In this document: in pieces, positions 51,116 through 62,200 of the stretch
Layout of the letters: each line of letters opens with the position of its first letter
How positions within the stretch are numbered: position 1 is the first letter of the stretch
DNA from: Tamarix chinensis
Taxonomy: Eukaryota; Streptophyta; Magnoliopsida; Caryophyllales; Tamaricaceae
Assembly (NCBI GenBank): GCA_030549775.1
Contig: CM060174.1
Coordinates: forward strand, 93,636,132-93,700,131
Reading direction: 5' to 3'
Length of the DNA: 64,000 bases
The notes under the pieces: generated by a model
Databases searched by the model: none
What the model was told of the DNA's origin: nothing
Seen by the model: the letters and a program-made list of their open reading frames with translations, nothing else
Program-made: the position numbers and the translations under genes

Positions 51116-52568
51116 TTGATTTCTTTCGGTATAAATTTCCGAAAACCCTAATATATATATTTGATTAATTGAGTATGGATTAGCTTATGAAAAGCTAAAT
51201 TGGTTGTTTGTTTATGTATATATGTGCTGGAAGATTGATTTGGATAGGTTAATTGTGTGGTTGTGTTGGAATTTTGGAAAATTTGGATTTTTGGTCGGGT
51301 TATGCCCGAATTTTTCGGATCCGTCCGATTTATCTATTTTCGATAAATTGATTATACAATATGTTTTAAAATGTATCTAATTTCATTTTGGAACCGTCAA
51401 TTTGAGAAAGTTATGTAGGTTTTATCGAAAACTGATTCCTAGGTCGAATTTCGGGTGTAATGAAATTGGGTCGTATAATTGAGCCGTTTCGCTCAATTGA
51501 TTTTATAATATTGTTTAAAATATATTTAATTTTATATTGGAAGTGTTGATTTGGGAAAATTGTGCGGAATTGATCAGAATTGGATTTTTAGGTCAAAACT
51601 CCCGCGGGTTTAAATTGGTTTGGGTAATCGGATTATTTTATTTTATTGACTATATAAATTACATTATAATATGTTTAATTACATTTTCGAACTGTCTATT
51701 GATATGTTTTGGCAAGAATTGATCGAATTTGCGTTCCGGGCTTGAAAACCTTAATTGTGCTAAATTGCGTATTTCTTTTATGGGTTTTGAGCAATTGATT
51801 ATTTGATATGTTATAAAATGCGTTTAATTGCATTTCTAAACATTCAATTTGATTAAATTTATAGAATTTTAACAAATTGTATTTTCGGGCCTAAAACCCT
51901 AAATTTCAAGTGAAATTATGAAATCGGTTACTTGTATTGTTGTCTTCTAAAATTGAATGTATAAAAATAGTTGAAATGGTATTAATTACTTTCTAATACC
52001 TTTAGTTTGAATTAATTAAATTGAATTACTTGAGTTTGTGTCGTGGGCTTTAAAACCCTAATTTTCGGGGATGACTTTATAAAATTGATTTTTGCTATGT
52101 GTATTTTATCTAATCGAATTCTATCTTTGGGTTTTAAATCATTTAAATTCTGCTTTAACCTAATCAGTTTGGATTGGGTTCTATGTAAATGGTTGGGTTA
52201 CTTATTTAGTTGTAAAACCTAATAAATAAGTTATTTTCGATAAATTAGCTTATGATCGATTATTCTTTCTCGGGCTTTCCAAATTAAGTTGAAATGTCCC
52301 AAGTGATATTTGTATTAATCCGTTTCGATTTAGTTTTAACCTTAAATCTTAATAAAGCTATGCTTTTAAGTTCTAATTTTTTGTCACATTTTCTAAGAGA
52401 GATCATTTGGGTTGTTTGTGTTTGTTTAATTAGAATATGTGACTTTTTGATTGATAGAATAGTTTCTAATTTAGTTTTCGATTTCTATCGGATCTAGGAA
52501 AGCTTTCTCGTGGATCCACGAGCTAGGGATCTCTCTCCCTCTTATCTCGCTTAGCTAGCTTCAGATCC

Positions 52569-52588
52569 AGGTAAGTCTCTACTTACCT
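52569..52588 (+). other. Conserved hairpin enclosing a splice-donor-like site
   Basis: AGGTAAGTCTCTACTTACCT is a perfect inverted repeat: 8-nt arms AGGTAAGT and ACTTACCT, loop CTCT. AG|GTAAGT is a consensus 5' splice site. Copy A has the same hairpin at 11033-11052, and the flanks are also similar (CTTCAGATYYAG before, CTTATGGGTG after). Confidence 0.7.
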
Positions 52589-53329
52589 CTACTTATGGGT
52601 GTTTAGTAAGGACGAAGCTAATGGCCTTGTGCTATGTGTGACATGGATGTGTTGAATGTTGTGTATGCCATGATATGCCATGTATTATATGATTTGTGGA
52701 TAACTTGTCTTATGTGTAGCGCAGCTTGGAAATTGAGGTATGTTATATGTGCTTCCGTGGCATGAGCATGACATTTATATGTATGATGTTTATGATGTAT
52801 ATGTTGTGGCCCACTAGGACATGCATGTTAGGATAAATGGTAATAGGAGTTGGGAACCATCATGGGAGTCTTGAAGTTTGCTTGGTGGTATTATGATTTG
52901 CATGGTGGTATTAATGTTGGTATGGTGGCCTTAGGGTTGCGTGGTGGAGTTAGGGTTTTGCATGGGAGTTAACGATTGTACGGGATTAGGGTTTGGAGTG
53001 ATTAACTCTGGGGTGTTGTGATTAAGTAGGGTTGGAGTAACTAATCGTGATTATTGAGGACAATTAAGGTTTGGGATGGCTACGTATGGTGGTTGTGGTA
53101 AAATAGGGATAAGAGTGACTAACCACGGTTGGTGTGGACAACTAGGGTTGGTTATGGCTGCTTAGAGTTGTTCGGTGTTATCATGTGTATCTATTGATTT
53201 AAGGGTAGTTATGTACGTGGGATTTTATTAGTTGTGACGAGTATAGTATAAAGAGAATGATTATGCAGGTCAAAGGTGATGTGTGATTTAATAAGACACC
53301 GATAAGACATTAATCACGTAAAGCGAAAG

Positions 53330-53975
53330 ATGTCGAGCCGAGCCTGTGATCCGGTCCACCGGCTATAATAGTGGATCAGAGGCGTTTTGCCCTGTGCATT
53401 TATTTTCGGTCCACCAACTATAATAGTGGATCAGAGGCGTTCTGCCCTGTGCGATATCTTCCGGTCCACCGGCTATAATAGTGAGGGATCTCGTGCTCGA
53501 CAAACCAAACGAATAAGTTAACCCATGGGAAAGATACTAAGTACTTAAAGCGAAACACCATGTGAGTCGGGGCTGCGATCCGGTCCACCGGCTATAATAG
53601 TGGATCAGAGGCGTTTTGCCCTGTGCGTTTATTTTTCGGTCCACCGGCTATAATAGTGGATCAGAGGCGTTCTGCCCTGTGCGATATCTTCCGGTCCACC
53701 GGCTATAATAGTGGGGCTCCCGCGCTCACATGGATTAATGAAGAATGCTTTGAATGAAAATGAATGAAGTAATCCATGGGAAAATACTAAGTACTTACAG
53801 TGAAACACCATGTGAGTCGGGGCTGTGATCCGGTCCACCGGCTATAATAGTGGAGCAGAGGCGTTTTGCCTTGTGCGTTTATTTTCCGGTCCACCGGCTA
53901 TAATAGTGGATCAGAGGCGTTCTGCCCTGTGCGTATATCTTCCGGTCCACCGGCTATAATAGTGGGGCTCCCGCG
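53330..53975 (+). repeat. Higher-order hairpin-repeat array in copy B
   Basis: CCACCGGCTATAATAGTGG or a one-base variant occurs nine times, in three groups of three. The groups start near 53351, 53580 and 53830, so the higher-order unit is about 230-250 bp. Within a group, monomers are about 50-60 bp apart, joined by ATCAGAGGCGTTYTGCCCTG. Each monomer has a CCAC/GTGG inverted pair. Confidence 0.93.
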
Positions 53976-54832
53976 CTCACATGGGTTATTGAAGAATATG
54001 TGTGGAATGAACATATTATTAATGATAATAAAGAATAAGTCTAATTGGACCATGACCAGCTTTTATTATCTGTATTGCTCCATGCTGCTTACGTGAGTAT
54101 GCCACGTATTGAGTTTTAATAATATGGATTGTTCCTACCTGAGGCGTATGAGCCACTTTACATCTCGGTTATACCACGCTTATACGTTAAATAGAATGTT
54201 ACGTATGTTTTATATGTTACTCTAGGTGTATGGTAAGATTTATGTTGTGGGTTGTGAATATGCATAATATTTTATCAACGTGTTGTACCCGGATTTAATA
54301 TGCACTTGATGTATAGTTATATCCCTCCTATATGATAGGGTAGCGAGACTTACTCAGTATTGGACATGTACTGATACTACCTTGGTTGAATGGGTCCTGT
54401 GATGATCCACCGATGGTGGGGAGAAGACCTCTTGTGCAGGTTGATATTGTGTTGGGGTGGAAGGCCTGACTTGAGTGAGTAGGCAATCCGGATATTGCTC
54501 CCTTGGGATCTGTTTCATTTAGCTATATTTTGTACTACGCTTCTTGTTTTGAAACCGTACTCTTAAGTTGTAATCTTAACGATATTTTAACCGTTGTTGA
54601 CTCGTGGTTTTCGTGAATGGTCTATGTTAACTATGGACCTGTGTTTTGATGACTCTTACTTAACGATTGTTTAGTTTAGCCTTAGCACTTAGTATCGGAA
54701 CGGTAGGAGTGAACCGGTCTGGTACTAAGTGTGGCGGTAATACCCCCAGGTTTATGGTTTTAATTCTTTCGCTTCCGCTAAACCTTCTGATTTAAACGAA
54801 ATTTTTCAGGAGTGAAATTTGGGGGTGTTACA

Positions 54833-54930
54833 GCATGTCATTCTCAGCCGATTGTTATCATATGTTCTCAGTGAATAATCATTGCCTCGGTTAGAGGGAG
54901 TACTTTATCCTTATCTTGTTTGAAAGCAGC
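54833..54930 (-). pseudogene. LINE remnant, left part split off by copy B
   Basis: Read on the - strand, this runs directly into 50141 once copy B and one GCATG are removed, and gives the LRMTC...WYEWNR-type order expected of a plant LINE. It is frameshifted and short. Confidence 0.4.
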
Positions 54931-57900
54931 AAGACATAATGGATGGTAAAAAAAATCAAAATTTCAATTTTATTCTCAGTGAACCCTATCAACAAGACCA
55001 CTGGAGCACCAATAGGCTGATATGTGCTATCATTTTGACCATACTCAATCATAATTTTCTACGTCCATTTTTCCCAAATTCTTACAACATATTTAAACTT
55101 GTAGACTTTTGACGCTTAGCTTGACGTCTTGTTGATGATTCTGCACACCACTTACAAGGCATTATTATTAGTATGATTATATATATAATATTAAATTTTA
55201 TCACCTAAATCACATGATGTGGGAATGAAAATATAATAAATGACAAAATAACTTATTATTATCAATTACAACACATGATAGTGCAAGTTATTTTCAAGTA
55301 TAACAAAAAGCAACAAATGAATAAGAAAAAAACAAAATTCATACAACCGTTATCATAATCAAGTAAAAGTATGTGACGATAGGTGAAATAAATTTATAGA
55401 ACAACAAACCAACAAAACAACTAAAAAAAATTCTACCAAACATTAGCTGCTCAACCCTATTTGTAAGAAATAAGCACTAAAATATAAGGTAGCAAAAATA
55501 AAACATAGCAGCTTATAAAATAATGATGTAAAGAGTCAATGAAAAAATGGTGGTGGCATCACAATAAGAGAAAAATGAGCCCAAAGAGCACCGGTAAAGG
55601 AGCAACAATAGCATGGTGGACAACACAACAAAGGTGTATGTTTCAAACAATTCATACCAAAAAAATCAATAGAGGTTCAAATAAAAAGTAAACATATAAA
55701 TTAAATGATCTAATAACACCAATATTTAATATTAGAGGGAATAATTTGAAGAAAAAATGAGGAGGATAGTCATTGATGGTCAGAAATATAGAATGGATAA
55801 AGAGAGAATGAGTTAATGGAGGGTGAGAGATTTGGTTGTGAAGTTATAAAGACATGAAATTCTATCGCAACACAAACCCCCCAAAACAACATTGTTTTTT
55901 TCAGTAAAACTTCAACGCCAATTATACCTCTATCCTTAGAAAAAATTGTTACTTAAAACAATGACATGCTGTGGTTTTAACTCTTATTTTATTTTACTTT
56001 TGGCATAACAAATTTAGAGAGAAATTTTCCCTCTTAATTAGATATTTTCAATAACGACATCTACAACAACATGTCACAACTATAGACCTTATTTCTTTCT
56101 TCTTCTTTTTTTGGCAAAAAATGTTGGAGTAATAATTAAATTTTCTACTTAGAGACATATTTTCACTAACAACATCTATAATTATAATATGTCAACATTT
56201 TAGCTTTTTAAAATACTTTTTTCTAACTATAAATTAGTTTTTTGAATGAAAATCTTCCTACCACATATACGCCGACGATAAAGTCATTATTGAAACTCAA
56301 TAGCAACAACATTTGTCTACCTTAAACATTTTATTGACAATTTATTTTTATATTATCATTATATCCCTACACACAACCACAACTTTAGTATGTGTTCTTG
56401 ATGTTACAACTATATACTCATTTTATTGCGGTAGAGGGTTTAAAACCCTCTAAAAATAATTTATAACCGACACATAATAGATTCCCAAGGCTATGTAAAA
56501 GATAGGAGAATATTCAAATTCAAAATCAGAATAGGGATCGCGAGTTCCAGTAGAACCAACAAAACAAAGCCATATTTTACCAGCTAGTTGGTTTATCGTA
56601 CTAGGTGATGGGTTCCCCAATTTAAAACTTATTTTAATAAGTCATTTTAAAACTAAGTTTCCTTTAATCAAATAAAAATATAATTTTATATACAATACAT
56701 TGAAATTAAGATTATCACAAGTGTTAATTTTATGTAAAAAATACTTTAAATGGGCTTAGAAACCTTGGGAGTATGATTAGCATTTTATAAGCAAAACATT
56801 AGAGTTAAATCCTAATTATTGGGTACAATACCTAAAATAATATGTTGGAGTGTTGAATTAAGTTTAGTGAGTCTTATAGTTGAAGTTATGAATTAATTGT
56901 GAATTAGGATTTTATAAGGGCATTATGGTATTTTCACTAATGTAATATCTTATTTTGTACTTGTGTTTTTTATTATGATTTATCATTTCTATATTTGATT
57001 ATAACATGTTTTATTCAATTAAACATGGTGCAACTTTGAGTGTTTTAAATGATAGCAATAGTTGGCGTGAATTTGATAATAATTGGTATTTCATATAACA
57101 ATCAATAAGAGATGAGTAGTGACTCATGCGATAAGTAACAAGGGTAGTACAACTGGAAGTGTTATGATGATAAGAAAATCAGGTGGTGCATTACTATATC
57201 CTAAATGTTTGTATAATAACCAAATAAGAACAAAATTAATTCTAAGAAGTAAATTCTCCATGATACTGGTTTAGTTTTGTCGAAACTAGATGGCACTAAT
57301 CTACTCTGTTGATTTACTACTACCTACTAGGTATGATTTACCTTAACTTGATTCTCTTCTTCTATATACAGGAGATAAAGAAGTGAAATGTGAAAATAAT
57401 TTCACTATTTTCTCTCAACTACGAGTAAAGATGTGTGACAATAAAAGAAGTGGATTATTTGGCTCAATGTGATTAAGTAATCAAAAATGAGTGATTACCT
57501 ACGTATAAATTCTAATATGGTTTTCTCATAAGTCTCACCGTAACATGAACAATTCATGCATGTGTAATATCTATTTGTTATGTGATTCCTTGTGATATGC
57601 ATGCCTTCTCTTTATTAACGTGTATTGTAATCATAACCAGTACATAATATATTGATCATCCTATTTACGAGCGTTGTGCATTCCTATAAGTAGATGTCGC
57701 ATTATTTTGCAATTAATTTTTTATTTGATATGATGCTTATAGTGAATGAATTTGGGTTAGTTTAGTGTATGGTTATTCAGATCTCTCATATCTATATTTT
57801 TGTCCTTTATTATCTATTATCCATGTTCTCTCTCTTTTATTTCATAATCTTATGCCATTATAGAATCATGTGCTTTCTACACATGATCTCTGTATATAAG

Positions 57901-59501
57901 TTACTTTTAGCATTGTGCCCTGACATAGGTTCGGAATAAGAAGTACCTATTTTATGTTGTGTGTGGTTTAATATCATACTTTTCATTTTTGGCTTCCACA
58001 AAACTAATTTAACAAATAAAAAATGTCAGTCCATGAAAATGGGTATTACATCGCAACTTTAGCTTTCATCATGCAATAAGTAAATAACAAGGTACATATG
58101 TCTAACTTAGCCATGAAAAACTATATGTATTTTTTATGGACTTTATTTATTACATATAAGAATCAGAATGAGTGATATTTCATTGTTGTATGAGCAAAAC
58201 TAGAGATTGAGATTTAGGGATGGCTAAGGACAACAAAATTATTATGCATGAGCATGTTCAAGAACAATTTTTAAGAACTATGATAAGAGAAAATTGTGAT
58301 TTCAAAGAGTAAATAAGCTATAACTTTGATACTTCAAGGAGGGAACAAACATGATACAATTTTATCAATATGGGAATAAGTTCCTCAAGCACCATAATCC
58401 AAGTTATTATACCCATATGCCCTTAAAAACAATCCAATGAAGGCTTATTTGGAATGACACATTAAAATCAAACACATTGTAGACAAATCATAAAAATAAA
58501 ACAAGCAATGATACCTCCATCCTCCCTCTAATTCTCCAGTATTCCCACGAACCCATTAGAATGGAAGTAAATATAAGCAAACTACGACACACATATTTGT
58601 TGAAGAGTTGAAGTTGTGATGCATAGAGAAATCAAGATGCAACTAAAATAATATTATATGTAGTATAATATTAGCAAACAAAATATTATCGGTAGTAGTA
58701 GGATAGGTCTTGACTTCACCAAATAACACTTAAACTCCTGAAAAAATAAACCAACAACCAAACTTGGTGAATTTACCCAACAAAAAACACTGAGTTTAAC
58801 ACACTAAGCCCAAAAACAAAATAAAGATAATCTAAAACCTAAAAACAGATGAATAAAATGCATATACAAAGAAAGTGAGGCATTTTAAACTTAAACAAAA
58901 GGCAACAACCAAATTGAACCAAAACCTACAAATTTAGAATAATCGTAGACGAATTCATCTTAGGAGGACTACTTCCCAAAAAAAAGAGAGAGAGATTGCA
59001 TATCTTAATCAAATCAAATGCTGGAAAAAGGTAGTAAAACTAGTTGAAATGAAGATGAAACTACCACAATTTTGATTTGCAACTCCCCGTATCACTTCCA
59101 CTTGTTGTGAAATTAGTAGATGGAGAAGGCTCAGAAGCATCAATAAATGGAGTAGTTTGAGAGGCGTAGAAACAAAATCTCTTGATAAGCTTTAATGGAA
59201 ACAAACGAGTGACACGAGAGGCATCGAGCGTAATTTTTACTTAATGAGCTTTTAAACAACCTTTTCACTAAAAAAAGTATAGCACAATAAAAGCAGTTGA
59301 AATCTACTTCTACTTTTTTAACTTTTAAAAAGTAGTAATGTGTGATTAATTTTCAAAGTAACTTTTACAAAATAAAACCAAATACTTCTAACTAGTCAAA
59401 ATCTACTTTTTATAAGCAATCACATCAAAATTAAATAAGCTCTAAATAAATGGATTAAAACCCCACACATGAACCCAAATGCTCACAATTTCCAACACAA
59501 T
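54931..59501. other. AT-rich spacer
   Basis: No gene is supported. On the - strand, 55000-55130 has a faintly protein-like stretch (KRQKSTSLNM, YGQNDSTYQPIGAPVV) that I cannot assign. At 55890-56450 are scattered words of the type ACAACATCTA and AACAACATGTC, perhaps the end of a decayed DNA transposon. Confidence 0.5.
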
Positions 59502-60164
59502 TGTAACACCCCCAAAATTCACTACTGAAAAATTTTGTTTTATTAAAAGATTAGCGGAAGCAAAATAACAAACTGTAAATTTTGAAAATATTACCGCCAT
59601 ACTTAGTACCAGACCAGTTCACTCATACCATTCCAGTACCAAGTGCTAAGGCTAAATAATGAAATATCAATTGCTAAAAATTCAAATCATATTTAAAATC
59701 AGAGTAGCGCAAATTAACATCTTGCAAGATTAAAGTCCACCAATGGTGGTTATAAGAATCAAGATTACATTCAAACCAAGAGTTAGAAAGGGAAGTAGTA
59801 AAACCCTATTAAATTCCAGACAATCCTTACACTCTTTCTAGTTGCCCGCTTGAGTACCACCTAAAAATAGACCTGCAAGGGACACTGTCCATTGAATAAG
59901 CAGGGGCCCCACGAATGGAACCCTTCAATACTATATTGATAAGTAACCCTTTAAAAACACACTTAAAAGTAGGCCTGCAATGTAACACATGATACAAAGC
60001 TATATACATATATAAAAAGATGTGTATATATAACATTCATATAATTAACATGCACATCAGATATCAATAGGTCGTAATGTACGATCAATACTTTCGGCCT
60101 TAAGCCATTAGTCCATCATTAATCAATCATCTCTTAGATTTTATACCCATGTAAGTGCGGGAAC

Positions 60165-60540
60165 CCCACTATTATAGCCGATCGATCACTTATAGGGTAG
60201 AACGCACCTAGCCATTATTATATGCCGGTGGATCGGTCTCTAGGGAAAAACGCTCCTGGCCACTATTATTCGTCGGTGGACTGGTCTGGCCCCGACTCAC
60301 ATGGTGTTCCACTATAAGTGATTAGTGTTTTTCCATAACTTTATTCACATCCATGACTGGTTTTACTGAGCTCGGGACCCCCACTATTATTGCCGGTGGA
60401 TCTGAATATATATATATCAACATCATCTAGGGCAACACGCTCCTGGGCTGGGCCACTATTATATCCGATGGATCGGTACTCATAATCACTTGCTAGGGCA
60501 TCACCCTCCTGGGCCACTATTATAACCGGTGGATCGGTAC
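60165..60540 (-). repeat. Hairpin-repeat array in copy C
   Basis: About six diverged units of CCACTATTATAGCCGGTGGA type followed by TCGGT. A repeated element is the linker AACGCTCCTGGCCACTATT. It lies at a similar distance from the element end as in copy A. Confidence 0.8.
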
Positions 60541-61289
60541 TCAATATCATAATTCAACTAGTCTCGACTCATTAATCTTTCACTTTCATGATTAATGTTT
60601 TTTCTTTTTTAATTAGCACAAGAATTCCATTTATTTGCCTCGGACGAGAGATCAAGAACCCGGGACACAATGGTACACCGGTCGTACTGTTGCATACAAG
60701 CTACTCAGGACCCTTCAACCATCAACCCAGGGACGTAAAGGTACCCTGGTTGTGCTGGTGCATAAAGCTACTCAGTACCATACCGACAAGGACACCTAAT
60801 CCATAAGTATGCATACCCCTTAAATAGGTCCATAGAGTTAGATAGAGTAAGATATAGGGTCTGGATGAGGCACAAAGGCACACTAGCAAATACCAAAATA
60901 ATCGTGGGCAAAACCACGTCTTTAGGGTAGTGACCTCTAAAGAGCCACCATTCTCGATCTCGAGGTCTTTCACTTTAAGTATTAGTGTCTTAATTAAGGT
61001 GATCACAAAGGCACGACAATTAGATACTTATTCACTTTCAATCGTTCTGGTACCATTAGTCATTTCTTATTCATACAGTTATCCAAGATAACATAGAGGA
61101 AATCAATAAGGCCATCATAATCTCATCCAATTATGATTTAGGATTTGTTCTCGTGATACTTACTAATCGTCAAATACTCTTACCTTACTATTCAGTATTA
61201 ATTGAGTCTTATTACAAATCTCCAGTGTCCCCTCAACATGTTAGATATGAATTACTGATTTACCCCTTACTTGTATAGTTATTAAGCCA

Positions 61290-62200
61290 TCCCTTCCTTA
61301 CTTGCCAAATTACCATAACACCCTTCAGGTTGCCTAATTATCAAATTACCCCTTACTTGGTTTGGATTACCAAGTTATCTCATACACTTTTTAGATCACC
61401 ATTCACCCTTCATAATGATTACACTTGTCATATTTCCCATTTGGTTGGTTAGATTACCAAATTGCCCTTCTCCTTTGTTATAATTATTAAATTGCCCTTA
61501 AGTTGGATAAATTCTCAAATTACCCCTCTTCATTATCATGATTACCAATTTTTCCCTTTAGTTGGTTAAATAATTACCAATTTACCCTTTAGTCGGTTAA
61601 ATTACCAAACTGCTCTTCTATATTATTATAATTACCATTTTACCCTTTTCAATTGTTATAATTACCATTTTACCCTTCTCTATTATTATAATTACCGCAT
61701 TACCCTCCTCCATAATTACAATTACCAATTTACCCTTCTCCATTATTATAAATACCAACTTACCCTTCTCTATTATTACAATTACCAATTTACCCTTTTT
61801 CATAATTATAATTACCAATTTACCCTTCTCCATATTTATAATTATTAAGTTACCCTTCTCCATAATCATAATTACCTTAATACCCCCTTTACTTGTAATT
61901 TACCATTTCGCCCCTTATTTCTAAAATTATCGTTTCACCCTTCTATTTATAAAATTACCATAATACCCTTTCACTTGCAAATTACTATTTTACCCTTTTA
62001 CATCTAAAATTACCATTTTGCCCTTCTCTTCCAAAATTACCATTTTACCCCCTTTACTTCCAAAAATTACCACTTTACCCTTTTCTCCCAAGATTACCAT
62101 AATACCCCTTTACTTATAAAATTACCATTTTGCCATTTAATCATAAAATTACCATATTACCCTTTTGCCTCCAAAATTACCACTTTACCATCTTTATTAC
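61290..62200 (-). repeat. ~30-bp tandem repeats, ATTACCAATTTACCCTTCTC type
   Basis: Between 61618 and 61869 the unit is about 30 bp, so the - strand stays open and would encode EKGKLVIVI-like decapeptides. Outside this core the spacing varies. Words such as AATTTGGTAATTTT in block F are related. Confidence 0.85.

Larger units (their letters stand above)
50137..54837 (+). mobile_element. Copy B of the terminal-repeat family (complete, 4.7 kb)
   Basis: The element runs 50142-54832 (4691 bp). It begins TGTAATACCCCG and ends TTGGGGGTGTTACA, with a perfect 5-bp duplication GCATG at 50137-50141 and 54833-54837. In order it has an AT-rich end zone (600 bp), a GC-rich leader (50745-51115), AT-rich DNA with repeated GGGTTTTGA/AAACCCTAA words, a hairpin around a donor-like site (52569-52588), a GCATGGGAG/TTAGGGTTTT minisatellite (52860-52985), the hairpin-repeat array (53330-53975), and an end zone shared with copy C. 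The open frames of 50714-51119 on either strand belong to the leader. No retroelement protein is seen. Intact ends, a perfect duplication and crisp repeats make it one of the younger members. Confidence 0.85.

Noticed and set aside
53330..53975. CRISPR-like array
   Set aside because: Monomers and linkers are both repeated, there are no unique spacers, and the DNA is plant nuclear.
55000..55130. Possible transposase fragment on the - strand
   Set aside because: A few protein-like words only. I could not connect them to a named transposase family, so no feature was called.
61618..61869. 83-codon frame EKGKLVIVI repeat
   Set aside because: Arises because a non-coding tandem unit happens to be about 30 bp. 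No start context and no conservation is visible.
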